Shown here one piece after another: positions 36,516 through 48,503 of a DNA stretch of 64,000 bases. How positions within the stretch are numbered: the stretch's first letter is position 1; every line of letters begins with the position of its first letter. The notes under the pieces are model-generated. The model did no database searches and was not told the origin of the DNA. It worked only from the letters and a program-made list of their open reading frames with translations. The translations under genes were made by a program, and so were the position numbers. Source of the stretch: Hysterangium stoloniferum (Eukaryota; Basidiomycota; Agaricomycetes; Hysterangiales; Hysterangiaceae); contig WHVD01000048.1 in NCBI GenBank assembly GCA_015178975.1, forward strand, positions 1 to 64,000, in the 5' to 3' direction.

Positions 36516-38400
36516 AATGTCTAACCAGCCTTCCGGTTTGTGCGATATTCAAAGCTTTCAAAACATGGCGAAACATTATTTGGAAGGATCAGCTCACCCG
36601 ATAGATGTTATTACTGACCACAAAAATTTAGTTTACTTTTCAACCACAAAACTCCTCACCCATCGGCAAGCCCAATGGTCCGAATTCCTCTCCACTTTCA
36701 ATATGGTAATCTGCTTCCATCCTGGCCACCTTGGTGGAAAACCCAATGCTATGACTAGATGATGGGACATCTATCCTAAAGAGGGGAGTAGCGACTACAC
36801 CACAGTTAATCCACATAATTTCAAGCCTATGTTTTCATTGGAACAACTCCACTTACCTCATTCATCCAGTCTTGCGAAGTGTTATCCTTATGGATACCAA
36901 AAAGCTACATCAAGATATACTATCAGCAATTCCATTAGACCCAGTCACCCAAGCACACCTTGATAACCCATCCGACCCCGATCAACCCCAATGGACACTA
37001 GACTCACAAGGTTTCATTAGACTCACAAGGTTTCATTAGACTTGACAACTATGTACATTTATGTACCAGATTCCGACACCCTTCAGCTGCGAATCCTACA
37101 ACATAAGCACCACCACCCGATCTCAGGACATTTCAGCCTCAATAAGACTCTTTCACTCATTAGAAGAGAATATACATGGCCCAGCATCTAAAATTTCATT
37201 AAGCACTATTGCAAATCTTGTACAACATGTTTACACTCTAAATCACAGTGACACAAACCATATGGCCTACTCAAACAATTACCAATACCAGAAAAACCCT
37301 GGAACTCGATTTCTATGGATTTCATTGAGCACCTACTGGTGTCCAAAGGTCATACAGCAATCCTAGTTGTTGTGGATTGGCTCACAAAGCAAAGTATTTT
37401 CATTCCAACATACGACACAATAACATCTGTACAGTTAGCCGAATTATTCGTCACCCATGTATTTTCCAAGCACAGCATTCTGTCACATGTCACATCCAAT
37501 CACAGATCCGAGTTTGTCTCTCACTTTTTTAGTTCACTCGGAAAAGCACTAGACATGAAATTACACTTCACTTCTGGCTATCACCTGGAAGGCAATGGCC
37601 AAACCGAACACATGAATCAAACTTTGGAACAGTACATTTGTGTCTATTGTAACTATCAACAAGACAATTGGAAATCACTACTACCACTAGCCAAATTCAC
37701 ATATAACAATGCACCAAATGCCACTACTGGCATTTTGCCTTTCTTCACAAACAAAGGCTACAACCCCAATATTGCAATCCACCCGGAACACAATCTCGCA
37801 TCCACCTGTGCTCAAGACTTCGTTACAAACCTTGATGAGCTACATCAAGAACTTCGTAAAACTATTGCAATGGCCCAAGAACGATACCAACAGTCTGTGG
37901 ATAAAAATCGACTTCTGCCTCCTGATCTCAAGATCAGAGACCGAGTATTCATTAAAGCCGAGTTTTTCTGAACTACTAGACCCTCTAAGAAGCTCTCTGA
38001 AAAATATTTAGGTCCTTTTGAATTTATAGCACAAGCTGGCACACTTTCATGGATGCTTCAGCTTTCCAACAACATGCATGCAGTGCACCCAGTATTTCAT
38101 GTATCTATGTTAGAACCTTGTGTTGCTAACAATATACTGGATCACATACTGTACAACCACCACCTCCACCAATAATCATTGATGGAGAACCCAAATTCGA
38201 GATATCGGAGATCCTAGACTCAAAAATCGACAATTGCCGATGCTCATGCAAATTACTTTATTTGGTTAAATGGGCTGGCTATGAAGGTACAGATGAAGAA
38301 ACTTCATGGATCTAGCTACAGAGCTCAGCAATGCCTTGTAGATTGTTTTAGGGTTTCATCAAGCTTATCCAAATAAACCCAGTCCTCTAAATTCTCTATA
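36516..38400 (+). mobile_element. Ty3/gypsy pol fragment (RNase H end, integrase, chromodomain)
   Basis: In order it encodes the RNase H end with [20 protein letters not shown], then the integrase core. The core has NSISMDFIEHLL, VVVDWLTKQSIFIPTYDT, HRSEFVSHFF and NGQTEHMNQTLEQY. A tail with HPVFHVSMLEP and a chromodomain-like WLNGLAMK segment follows. It is closely related to the pol of the 48.5-57 kb element. No LTR of its own is seen at the left; it is a broken fossil with several breaks. Confidence 0.85.
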
Positions 38401-38659
38401 TAAGTCTTCTCATGTGGTATCTGACCTTTTCCTGACTATGCCTTATGTATTCACGCTATGCCCAACTCCATCACAACTTGACACTTTCAAGCACTGCTCA
38501 AGTTGCTCCCCAAGAGACTCTATGGCGCTGGTTTGTTTCTCCAGCCCGACACCCAAAAGTCACAACTGCTTGGTCATTAGACCTTGTTGTCACAGTGTCT
38601 CAAATCAGAACCGTGTCCTCTCTGAGAAGTAGGTGCACATCAGGCAGTTCTGCTCTTCC

Positions 38660-39472
38660 TGTTACGACTGGACAATCCCGCCAGACTCCAGGCACTAACC
38701 CATACGCCCCCATGCCCCACACGCACCAAATGTCTGTTTATAGGATTTCCTGCCCGGACTCCGTATGTCAAGACTCGTTACGTTCGACCTCATTACGACA
38801 CATATCAGATACTTCCCCCAGACTCCGTCTCTGTCTATGTCCATCTTCATCCCATGCATCAGTCACCGGACCCCGCTCAGAATCCCGTCACCACTCTAAT
38901 CGAGCCCCATTCCCATTTTAGTCAAATGACCTGTCACGATTTAGGACTCCGCTTCCACTCCGTTTCCCGCTATGGGTTATGCTCTGTCATGATTTGGACT
39001 CCACTCCATTCCGTCCTGTTCCTAACACCAAACTTGGTGTTTATTATTCCTGTTTTATGTTTTGTTAGTTTCATTTCATCATTACTGGATTTGGTATGTT
39101 ATTCACTCCACGGTCTATATAAACTGGCAGATGTTGTACATACAATCCAGTCAGAAAATTAGCTTACATTCCCCCCAGTAATCTAATCCATTTTCTGCTC
39201 TAAACCCTTGCTTGATTCACACCGCTCGCACTAGTTGGAGCCCATGGGCTCCGATGCATCTATCTCTCTCAACTATCTCAAATCACGACCCATAACCTCC
39301 AACCTATGACCTACGACCCACGAACCCCGCCCGGACTCCCCGGGATTCCCGTCCACCTGTTTGAAATTGGACAACATGATCTAGCGAGGGTGCAGCCTAT
39401 AAGCTGAAGCCAAGTCCTACCAGATATCCCCCGGGTTTCTCTGGAGACCCACCCTGTGTGTGTATCCTAACA
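38660..39472 (+). repeat. Family A 5' LTR of the degraded copy
   Basis: 813 bp, tgttacgactgg to tcctaaca. It is followed directly by gtattttctcac and then the gag leader. It carries a TATATAAA-like signal near 39115 followed by a conserved agatgttgtacatacaatcc. Confidence 0.9.
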
Positions 39473-39509
39473 GTATTTTCTCACTAACACTTGCAGATTG
39501 TTTTCAATA

Positions 39510-39836
39510 TGCCACCAAGAAGAAATACACACACACAGGCATCATTACCTGGACCGTCGACTCTTCATTCCCCATTAACTTTGTATACCAGTCAGACGCT
39601 TGCGAACCAGTCAGAATCCATGGAAGAAGCCCATATCGAAGAAGTCCCAGAAAACCAGGACGAATCTGAGCACGAGGACGAATCTGTGGCCCCCAACAAG
39701 GGTAAAGGTGTCGAAAATCCTTCGCCGAGTCAACGACCACACTTGGAGGATCCTACTTCTGAGTTTTTAGCAGGCACTATAGATAAATTTATGATGCACA
39801 TGCTTGAAGAATGAAAGAAAAAGGAACAAGAACCTC
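39510..39836 (+). pseudogene. Family A gag N-terminus
   Basis: Starts at the first ATG after the 5' LTR and matches, residue for residue in long stretches, the gag start of the 48.5-57 kb element (QASLPGPSTLHSPLTLYTSQ). It is followed by an acidic segment rich in Glu and Asp. Only the beginning of gag is present. Confidence 0.85.
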
Positions 39837-39849
39837 CATGGGAGGATAT

Positions 39850-40506
39850 CTGAAAAGTATACCAAATTCTAATATACTCTAAAGGTCATTTAAACATCTG
39901 GGATGTGATTCAAACATAATTTGGTTTTTAAAACTTTCAAAAAGTTTTAAACTCTCTCATACATTACAAACTAAAGAATCTTTCTGGACACAAGTAGACA
40001 ATAAAAAAAATTAGTAGTTTGAAACACTAATACTTTTAAAAAATAGATACCTTTAGATAGTCCATTCCATGCATATGTATATCATTGGCACCTCTAAATA
40101 CATATGTATTACTTCGGAATAGATCTGTCAATCTGAACAAATTTCTACTTGATTCAACATACCCAGAATATATAGGGGGGTTTACTTAATAAAGAAGGCC
40201 ATAGGATGAAAAATTTCCAATGACATCTCATATATTTTACTAGGAAATAACTACAGTTTAGTTTTAAAAAAACAAATTAACAACAAAAGTATTAGCAAGT
40301 ATTTACATAACTTGGAAAACCATATACAATAGGTTCTATTAATTGACTCTGAATTATTTAGAATGTAATATGAAGAATTGTTTCTTATGATTGGTGGTTA
40401 ACAATATAATACTCTCAGAGGATATGTCACTATTTAAAGATGGATTTTTGTAGCAATTTTGCTTTTATTAGTAAACATTTGATATTATAATGATTACGGA
40501 CAACCT
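39850..40506. other. AT-rich non-coding stretch inside the degraded family A copy
   Basis: About 650 bp of markedly AT-rich sequence lies between gag and the end of pol, unlike the element's own composition. No ORF, LTR or terminal repeat was seen. It resembles in composition the AT-rich DNA at 43059-44211 and 48060-48498. Confidence 0.6.
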
Positions 40507-40512
40507 CCCTGG

Positions 40513-40900
40513 TATTTCATGTTTCTATATTAGAACCTTGTGCTGCTAACACTATCCCAGATCGTGTGCAATCTCCACCTCCTCCGGTCATCATTGATGG
40601 AGAACTGAGTTTGAAATATCACAGATTTTAGATTTAAAAATTGACAAGCATTGACGCACTTGTAAACTGCTTTACTTGGTCAAGTGGGTGGGTTATGGGG
40701 GCACCGATGAAGAAACTTCATGGATTTTGGCCACGGAACTCGGTAATGCCATGGAAATCGTTACTGACTTTCATACAGCTTACCCACTCAAACCTGGACC
40801 ATTATCATCTCTCTGACCACATTCCGCAGACCCTGTGTTACGTTTGGACTCATTTTCATTATTCCCTGTCGCCCTATGTCTCTCTTTGCTTTTACAGGTT
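40513..40900 (+). pseudogene. Chromodomain end of family A pol
   Basis: Encodes the end of pol, with a VSMLEPCAANTIPD-like stretch and a chromodomain core like KLLYLVKWVGYEGTDEETSW of the sister copy. It ends with LKPGPLSSL. Chromodomains on integrase define chromoviruses and are thought to steer integration to heterochromatin. Confidence 0.75.
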
Positions 40901-41012
40901 CTGACATGTCTGTCAAGTCCTCAAGCAGATTTTCCAGCGGACTTTGACTTTGACTTTTATGTTTTTTTTTCACACTTTACTTTTGTATTCAAAAATTATT
41001 ATTAAACTTTTA

Positions 41013-42461
41013 TTACTCTTCATCTACATTGATGGGGCTGTTCTTTTTCCCTGCCTCCTGTTTTTCCGCCTCAGCTTTTCCCACCTCATTCATCTCCTCG
41101 GGTAGCTCCACTATCTCCGTGGGCACCTCCTCCTCATCTGTACCAGCTTCCTCGGAACTCCCAGCCTCTGGCTTCTCATACACAAAGCCGGCATACTCCA
41201 TCAGGAACTTGAAATGGTCCCTGCAGATTGCACGGAGATCATTGGCCATGATAACGCTGACCTTGTTGCTCTTCCAGAGCAACTCGTTTTGGGCTTCTAT
41301 TCCCTCAGCGATCCATCCCAAGGCTTCCTCCAGACCATAGTATCCATCTGACCCACCATTCTCCCATGTACTACCAGACCCTGCAGCCTGCTCATGAACG
41401 AGTGAGCACCTCGCCTTGAGGTGCACGCACTGGTAACACCCCAGGCCCTGGCCGGACTTCCGATTACACTCAGTGTTCTGGTCATTACAACTGGAACACC
41501 ACGGGTCATTCCGAGTTGGTAGGTGGACTGGTGCCGCCTTCCTTGCTTTCTGTGAAGAGTGGTATAAGTTCTGACTGTTCTATATACGAAGAAATGAGTA
41601 TAATGAGAAGATGGATGGTTCGAGAAGGATGATTCGAGTGGAGGCCTCGACTGCTATAGTTCGAGGCCTGAAGTGTTGGATAGTTCAGATATTGCTACCT
41701 ATGTAGTAGCTGACACGTCACCCTGATCACCGCTCATAGTAGACCTAGTTTATGTCTTACAAGTGGTGGTTCTTGGGTAAAGGTGTGTCTGAGTTCTATT
41801 TGGTGCCGAGTGCACCCACAAGTATACACAATGCTTCAAACTAATGAAATGATGGAATATTCGAAGAATATAAAAGATAGATAAATATGAATAGAATGTG
41901 TAAAATATAAATAAAATAAAAGGAGTGTTTTACCACAATGAAACTGTGGTAAAAGCATACTCCTCACACTTTCTGTTGATACAGTTAGCTCCACAGTATT
42001 CCCATGGACCCGAGACTCACCTTGTTGGGGCTTTCTGGCTCCCCCTCAGACTTCAATTCAACTTCTGTTGCTTTGCGCTGAAAATGCCAAGTCAGAAACA
42101 CATGACAAGTCAAAATACTGGGACTTACCTTGCCCGCAACCACCGCGGCTCTCTCCACGGCCACCCGGGCTTTCTCTGCTGCCACCTTGGCCTTCTCTGT
42201 GGCCGGCCACCCATGCAGCTCCCTCCTCATCCCTCTGCTTCTGCCTCGCAGCCTCCTCCTCCACAGCCACAGCTGCCTGATACTCCCTATTCAGGGCCTC
42301 CTCGACCTCCCAGGCTTCTCGTTCCACCTCTCTTCGCTGTCAACATTTCTCATCCTACTGCACCAAGATTTGGGCAGCAGACAGCAGCGCCCAGTACTGA
42401 TTGCCCATGGAGGGCCCGGTGGTTGGCATAGGCTTACGTGGTGTGGGCTTTGGTCCCATGG
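41013..42461 (-). pseudogene. Antisense accessory region of the family A copy, Zn2Cys6-type pattern
   Basis: It lies between pol and the 3' LTR on the opposite strand. It starts MGPKPTPRKPMPTTGPSMGN near 42461. Then comes a Glu/Arg/Ala-rich coiled-coil-like part (about 42060-42330). Near 41397-41510 a cysteine array reads C-x2-C-x6-C-x9-C-x2-C-x6-C, which fits the fungal Zn(II)2Cys6 cluster. A segment with GWIAEGIEAQNELLWKSNKV and an acidic tail rich in EE follow. A solo LTR-D (41551-41968) splits it. The sister element has the counterpart at 49528-50493. It may be a captured host gene or a genuine element gene; it is now a fossil. Confidence 0.65.
41551..41968. mobile_element. Solo LTR-D, copy 1
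   Basis: 418 bp from tgtgaagagtgg to actcctcaca, flanked by the 5-bp duplication ctttc (41546-41550 and 41969-41973). A second copy, 474 bp, lies at 51532-52005 in the other family A element. The end accacaatgaaactgtggta contains a short inverted repeat. No coding part of this family is in the window. Confidence 0.92.
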
Positions 42462-42669
42462 TATTGATGATGGGGGTAATAAAGAAGAAGAAATTTCTAT
42501 TTTTTCAAAAATTTATATAGGCTCGTCATGTTTGAACCTTTCCTTCCAGATCACATGACTCTTTGACACATACGTGTAACTGACATGACTTTTGACACAT
42601 GCGCATAGCCGACAAGAACCTTATCGAGGTCTGGAGCCTCTTTGGGACTTCGGCATAAAGGAAGGGTAC

Positions 42670-43058
42670 TGTTACAACTGGACAATCCCGCCGGACTCCA
42701 GGCACTAACCCGTATGCCCCCACACCCCACATGCACCAAATGTCTGTTTATAGGATTTCCTGCCTGGACTCCATACATCAAGACTTGTTACGTTTGACCT
42801 CATTAAGACACATATCAGTTACCGGACTTCCCCTGGACTCCGTCTCTGTCTATGTCTGTCTTCGTCCCATGCATCAGTCACCGGACCCCGCTCAGAATCC
42901 CGTCACTGCTCTAATTGAGCCCCGTTCCCGTTTTAGTCAAATGACCTGTCATGATTTAGGACTCTGCTCCCACTCCATTTCCCGCTATGGGTTATGCTTT
43001 GTCACGATTTGGACTCCACTCCATTCCGTCCCATTCCTAACACCAAACTTGGTGTTTA
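42670..43058 (+). repeat. Family A 3' LTR, partial
   Basis: Begins tgttacaactgg after the purine-rich aaggaagggtac and matches the first half of the 5' LTR up to about 43058. Confidence 0.85.
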
Positions 43059-44211
43059 TTTGTGGTGTATTAGTCTTATTTTAATACTATTTTCTGAAAA
43101 AGGAGTCCAATGCTCTATTAAAATGTGCAAATACTCAATTCACTACAAGGTAAAATAATTTAAGTATTTGATATTAATCAGTGGCAGCCTGAATAGACTT
43201 AGAACCCCTGAAGTCAAGAGTTTACTTGAATATATGCACCCTACTTCGCAAAGAAGGTTTTGAGAGCTGCTTGTGCAAGCTTGTTCTTTTTCTGTAAAAA
43301 CACTACTAAAATATGAATAACAATTCACTGATTCCGAAACTAGATTCAACTTCGATTCTAGCTAGTTTATATATATTTTATACTATTTATCAAACAGTAA
43401 AAATATTTATAAACAGGTCAAAAGATTAGATATAGAATAAAACACTATTTGGCTAATATATGCTTTATTTACACTAACCTACAGGGTCTACTGTGATACT
43501 AACTTATCAGGATCTTAATGTAGTCTTAAGGATCTTGCAAGAATATTCTCAGTATTTATTTATGCCAAAACCAGGTAGAAATTAGAATATATGTATTTCT
43601 AATCTCAATATAACCTAAAATATTTATTACTTTAATTGATAACCAACTACTCAACTAGAGGTGGATTAGTAATAAAGGATAGCCAGCTACTCAACTAAGA
43701 GGTGGCAAAAAGGGAACAAGATTGTTTGTTTATTTATTATTGATTGATAACCAACAGCTCAACTAGAGGTGACTAAGTGTATGTATGTATTTGTCCAACA
43801 GCCCAATTAGGGGTGGAATATAACTGCTTCCTGCAGTGGCACACTGATGTGGCTGGTTAAGATGGTTAAAATAAGTTATATTTCAGTGGTGGAGCAGAGC
43901 TCCTTATATACAGTAAAATCTGAGACATGGGAGAATATTCTAGCTACTTGTTTTACCTATTTTTAGCTATTTTACCTGGAATCTGCTGGAATATTCCAGG
44001 AGTTTCTACTACTTTCCATTGTAGCATATATACTGATGTAATGTTCTCGCGTGTCGCAAAGTTTGATGATTTTCGTGCACATGCTGATTACATAATTTTC
44101 CCACGCGTGTCACAATGTTTCCATACATGTGACATTATTATTATTCAGCTGTTTGTGACAGCTGAGTCGCGTTTGTGACAACTTGTGACAAGTCGTCGCA
44201 TTTTGTGACAA
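43059..44211. other. AT-rich DNA with scattered CAACTAGAGGTG-type repeats
   Basis: No supported gene. Between 43640 and 43820 a motif of the form caac-x-gctcaactagaggtg occurs four times at irregular spacing. After 43920 motifs such as cgcgtgtcacaatg and ttgtgacaa recur, leading into the 19-bp array. Confidence 0.55.
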
Positions 44212-44306
44212 CAGTCATTTGTTGTGATGACAGTCACTTGTTGTGACGCCAGTCACTTGTTGTGATGCCGGTCACTTGTTGTGATGAATGTCACCTGTTG
44301 TGACGA
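44212..44306. repeat. Five-copy 19-bp tandem repeat with internal dyad
   Basis: Five units in a row with consensus cagtcacttgttgtgatgc. Each unit contains the dyad GTCAC-N5-GTGAC or a one-base variant of it. Related ttgtgacaa motifs precede it at 44170-44212. The array lies about 280 bp upstream of the DIRS-like coding region, so it may be that element's own control or subterminal repeat. Confidence 0.85.
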
Positions 44307-44589
44307 ATTTTCCCACGCATTGCGCAATAAGCGCCAGATAGCCGACTTAGAAGATATTTAGATAAAAAAGAATAAACAGTAGAAATTCGATAGCTCTTGG
44401 ATCGGACAAATGTAATTTGTACGAGTTCTTTAGTGATCATAGGTCTCACCCAATGCCACTGTGACAATCTCCCCTATTGTTCACTAGCGTTTCTCCCCTT
44501 CTCTTCGTCTCTGTTCCTTCATCTCCCATCTCACAGGATGCTTGCAGCATCTGTGATAGTTCTTTTTATTTCATGCCCGTTAAATTTCT

Positions 44590-47150
44590 GAACTCGACGG
44601 AGCAAGACCACCGGCGGGCCACTTCGCTGGCCACACAATACTTACGATACGGCACATTCCACTGCTGGCTTCGATGGGTAGCCCATTTACTCGCAGAAGT
44701 AACAACAACTGGCAGCGCTCCAAACTCCTTTTGCCATGCCCGCCCCGGCTAGTGATCCAAGACCCACTCAGCTTCACTCAATTTTATGCTGGTGTGCGCC
44801 AGCGTTCGCGCCACTTCAAGCCTACACGCCGCCACACCCACTTCCTTGGTGCCGAGCTTGGACAACATTTAAGTCCGCTCCTCTGTGACGAGTCCGCAGC
44901 ACCCATTACTATCGCCGGCCCACTTCTTCCTGGCTTCGCGTCTTTCCCTCCCAGGATGGCTCTCGCTCATCCCAACCACCTCCCGAGCTTGGACAACATT
45001 TAAGTCCACTCCTCTGTGACGAGTCCGCAGCACCCACTATTATCGCCGGCCCACTTATTCCCGGCTTTGCATTGGAGGAAGTCTTTCCCTCCCCTGATAG
45101 CTCTGGTCTATCCACTGACAGCTCTTCTCTTTCCCCCGAAGTTCGCACATCCACTAGTTTACCTCGCAGCGCTGAGCCACTGCTCCTCTCCATTGAGTCA
45201 AAGGCGCAACCATCTTGGACCTCTGCACTAGCATTGTCCCCTGCTGATGGCGACTTCCTGCTTCCCCATGCTCACCTCTTCCCCCCTCGAGGGAATCCTC
45301 TGCCACACCCCAACTCCGATCCCCGTATCAATACATCTCCAGGTGATGCCTCCACGCTGCCCCGTGTATCCTCTACCCTCAACCGAGATGCATGGGCCTT
45401 TTTCTTGGCGGACTATCCGGACTGACCGTTTGTAGTCGCACTACTACACATCATTGACCATGGCTGTGACATCAGCTTCAGAGGTGACAGGGCATGTAGC
45501 CAATCATGTCCTAATCTCCCTACTGCTTCCTCCTTCCCCGAGGCAATTGCTTCTGATATTGACACCCAGCTCGCGCATGGGTGACTTCAAGGTCCATTTC
45601 TATCCCCACCTTTACCTCATTTCCGCTCCTCACCACTGGGTGTCGCTGCACGAAAGCATTCCCATAAACTTCGCCGGATCCATCATCTCTCTTGGCCTCC
45701 TGGTTCCTCCGTCAATGATGGTATACCAGATTCTGAAGCACATATTAAGTATGATATGTTTCAGACTGCCGTCACTGATCTCATTGAGTCTGGCCCTGGA
45801 TCGATCATGCTCAAATTGGATCTCAAACAAGCCTTTCATCACATTCCTATCCGACCAGCTGATTGGCCACTACTGGGTTTCCATTGGGCAGGAAATTTTT
45901 ATTATGAGCTATTCCTTATGTTTGGTCTGTGCTCTGCTCCATATATCTTCAACTTATTCTCTGAGGGCCTCCACTGGATCTTACACCACCATCTTCCTGC
46001 CTTCATTTGGCATTATTTGGATGATTTTTTGCAGATTTTCAAGCCACATACCCCACTTCCCCTTATCCATGCAGCTCTTGAATGGACCTGTGGCTTAGCA
46101 AATACCCTTGGTCTCCGTTTCCAAGAATCTAAGATTGAGGGTCCATCAACCTGCCTCGAATACTTAGGCATTAAACTTGACTCCATGGCTATAGAAGCTC
46201 GTCTACCTGCAGGTAAACTGACATATCTGTCAAACCTTCTCATCAAATGGCAGGCCAAGACGCATTGCACCCTCCACGAGTTACAGGAACTAACCGGGTT
46301 CCTTCAATTCTGCTCTCAGATCATCCCTTTCTCCAAAGCCTTCATGCACTCACTGTTCAATTTCACAATGTCATTCACCTCACCTTTTGCTCGCCGCCGT
46401 CTTACTCGCCCTGCACGTCACGACATCACTTGGTGGGCTACTTATGCCCCCGGTTGGAATGGAGTCCATTTCATCTCCCCTGCTCGAACTACCCTCCACA
46501 TCTTCACTGACGCAAGTGGTGCAAAGGGTGCAGGTGGAGTATTCGGCAATCGATGGTTTTCTTGTCGAATTCCTCATCGTTATTCAGGTGCCGACATCCA
46601 AGTTAAAGAATTTTATGCCATTATCCATGCTATTTTATGCTGGGGTCCCCATTTCCGGGGCCATCATGTTATCTTTCATACTGATAACCAAAATGTACAT
46701 TCCGCTATTTTGAAGCTCTCCATCCGCTCATCTCCCACGATGGAACTCTTGCGTCAATTCCTTGGGCTTGCATCCCAGCTTGACTTCCTTTTCGAATCTA
46801 AATGGCTTCCTTCCAAGGAAAATTCCATTGCTGATGCTGCCTCTCGCTTTGAATTCACCTTCATGTTCTCCATCGCCCCCAATCTCAATCTCAAGGCCTC
46901 CCCCAAGGTTCTCTCTCTCAAGTCAACCTACAGCCCTACTGAGCCTCACCCTATCATTTCCATTATCTCATAACGACATCGGGTCTTCATGGCCGCATTC
47001 ACAGACCACTTCTCCCAGTCCTCCGGCCTTTCTAAGCTCTGCCCCACTTGGCCCACGCCTGCTGCCATGGATGCCTGTCTATCATCTGTGGTCGCAGCCG
47101 GCTCCCGCTTTAGACCACAACATGATGTTGTTCACCAGACTGGAGTGAGA
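44590..47150 (+). mobile_element. DIRS/Ngaro-like (tyrosine-recombinase class) retroelement remnant
   Basis: At 45756-46973 a 405-codon stretch encodes the reverse transcriptase, with LKLDLKQAFHHIPIRPADWP, GLCSAPYIFNLF and HYLDDFLQIF. The RNase H part has IFTDASGAKGAGGVFGNRW and KEFYAIIHAI. This RT type, with LGFHWAG and EGLHWIL, is that of DIRS-like elements. Upstream (44590-45750) a Ser/Pro-rich region occupies the gag position; downstream a short MAAFTDHFSQSSGL stretch may begin another gene. No tyrosine recombinase or terminal repeats are visible. Fossil with several breaks. Confidence 0.8.
44854..45090 (+). repeat. 131-bp offset tandem duplication in the gag-position region
   Basis: The segment starting gagcttggacaacattta at 44854 recurs at 44985 with a few substitutions over about 100 bp, including gacgagtccgcagcaccca and tatcgccggccca. 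Confidence 0.85.
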
Positions 47151-47289
47151 TAAAGATAACCTACACATGTACACGAGCGCCTACTCACCTAGGAGTTTGT
47201 CATCGCATACTGTTGCAACTTCACAGTTCTTAAGCGTTAGATTTTGAAGAATCCTCTGTATCACACAACACGAATGCATGCTGCAGTTC

Positions 47290-47558
47290 TATACTGACAC
47301 ATTGATTGACAAACAAGTACTATTATTACAAGTCTATTACCCCCGTTACACTGAGCAAAATGAAAATCATGTTGGAATCATGTGGTCATCATGGTTGAGT
47401 TACATATATTACAACACAACTGGACATTGTTATAAGTACATCATTGTGGGACAGCAGAGCAGAAAACTGTGATCAACTATCTATCAGAAATTGGCAACCC
47501 GTCTGTCTGCACTTGTAGATTGTGTATTACAATAAGCCAACTCATACTATTTTTAATA
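47290..47558 (+). repeat. Copia LTR 3' fragment with a 170-bp insert
   Basis: 47290-47339 and 47510-47558 together match the end of the copia LTR at 62796-63059 (actgacacattgattgaca, then ttgtgtattacaataag). Between them lie about 170 bp absent from the other LTR copies. The insert shows no clear terminal repeats. Confidence 0.65.
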
Positions 47559-47569
47559 TGGGATTTCAA

Positions 47570-48053
47570 TGATAAGTGTTGTGCTGCTTTCAATCTTTTA
47601 AAATATTCTTTTTCTTCAACTTCCATCCTTTTGGATTGGAAACTGGGCTGCCTGCTCATTGTTGAAATGTATGCCTCGGACTATGCATTGGGTGCCATTT
47701 TATCTATCCAGAACTGGGATGGAGAGATTCACCCAGTTTCTTTTCTCTCCCAGACTTTTAACAGACCAGAACTTGATTACAATGTCCATGACAAAGAACT
47801 ACTCACAATTTTTGAAGCCTTCAAAGCATGGCAACACTGTTTGGCGGGCATGGGAATTCTGGTTGACATTGTTACAGATCACAAGAACCTGGAATATTTT
47901 TTAACCATGAAACTTTTGACCCACTGGCAAGCCCAGTGGTCCAAATATCTGTCTGCCTTTAATATGATCATCCATTTTCAATCTGGCCACCTTGGCAGAA
48001 AACCCAATGCTTTGACTAGACATGGTTTCTATTCTAGTGATTTTCCTTTATGA
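47570..48053 (+). mobile_element. Ty3/gypsy RNase H fragment
   Basis: Encodes [46 protein letters not shown] and HFQSGHLGRKPNALTR, the Ty3 RNase H domain, ending where the spacer before integrase would begin. It is the same region as the start of the 36.5 kb fragment but more complete. No flanking LTR. Confidence 0.85.
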
Positions 48054-48059
48054 TCTTTA

Positions 48060-48498
48060 AAGGTCAATGTGTTTTCTCCCTTCTTATTTGTATGTGTCTT
48101 TAAATTACTGTGTTCAAGTGGTTTTCTAATAGTTATCATTTCTAAACCATGTTTGTCACAAAATCTTTGTATGATTCTTCTTATTTTGGGACATTTTAAC
48201 TTTGGAGCCTCTTTAGCAGTGTTGTAGCCATATTAGATGCCAATGAATGGACTAAGTCATCTATTAAAGAGTGACTATTCAGCATCTTATTTTGTATAGG
48301 CTTATCTTTCATGATATTAACACAGACATCTAAACATAGGTCCTTTTATTTTTAGTTTATTTGATATATTATTATTTTGTTTTAAAATACCATTAAATTT
48401 ATTGTTATTCTACTATGTATATTATATATTACATATGGTTATATTACATACTATATATGGTTATATTAAGAATGAAAAATGAATTATTCCAACTTTAA
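48060..48498. other. AT-rich DNA left of the family A insertion
   Basis: About 440 bp, very AT-rich, with a short repeated catatggttatatta-like motif near 48435-48470. No gene. Before the Ty3 insertion it was contiguous with the AT-rich island at 56980-58840. Confidence 0.6.
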
Positions 48499-48503
48499 AT
48501 ATC

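Larger units (their letters stand above)
38660..43058 (+). mobile_element. Ty3 chromovirus, family A, degraded copy
   Basis: It starts with an 813-bp LTR and a gag start MPPRRNTHTQASLPGPSTLH. An AT-rich non-coding stretch, the chromodomain end of pol, an antisense gene region and a partial 3' LTR follow. A solo LTR of another family (LTR-D) sits inside the antisense region. No target duplication could be found. It is a fossil that lacks most of pol, and the LTRs are clearly diverged from those of the sister copy, so it is not recent. Confidence 0.88.

Noticed and set aside
44212-44306. The 19-bp array as a CRISPR
   Set aside because: The units are directly adjacent with no spacers and the genome is eukaryotic.
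45454-46098. A 214-codon hydrophobic ORF resembling a membrane protein
   Set aside because: It overlaps the DIRS-like reverse transcriptase in another frame; the RT motifs are far more specific.
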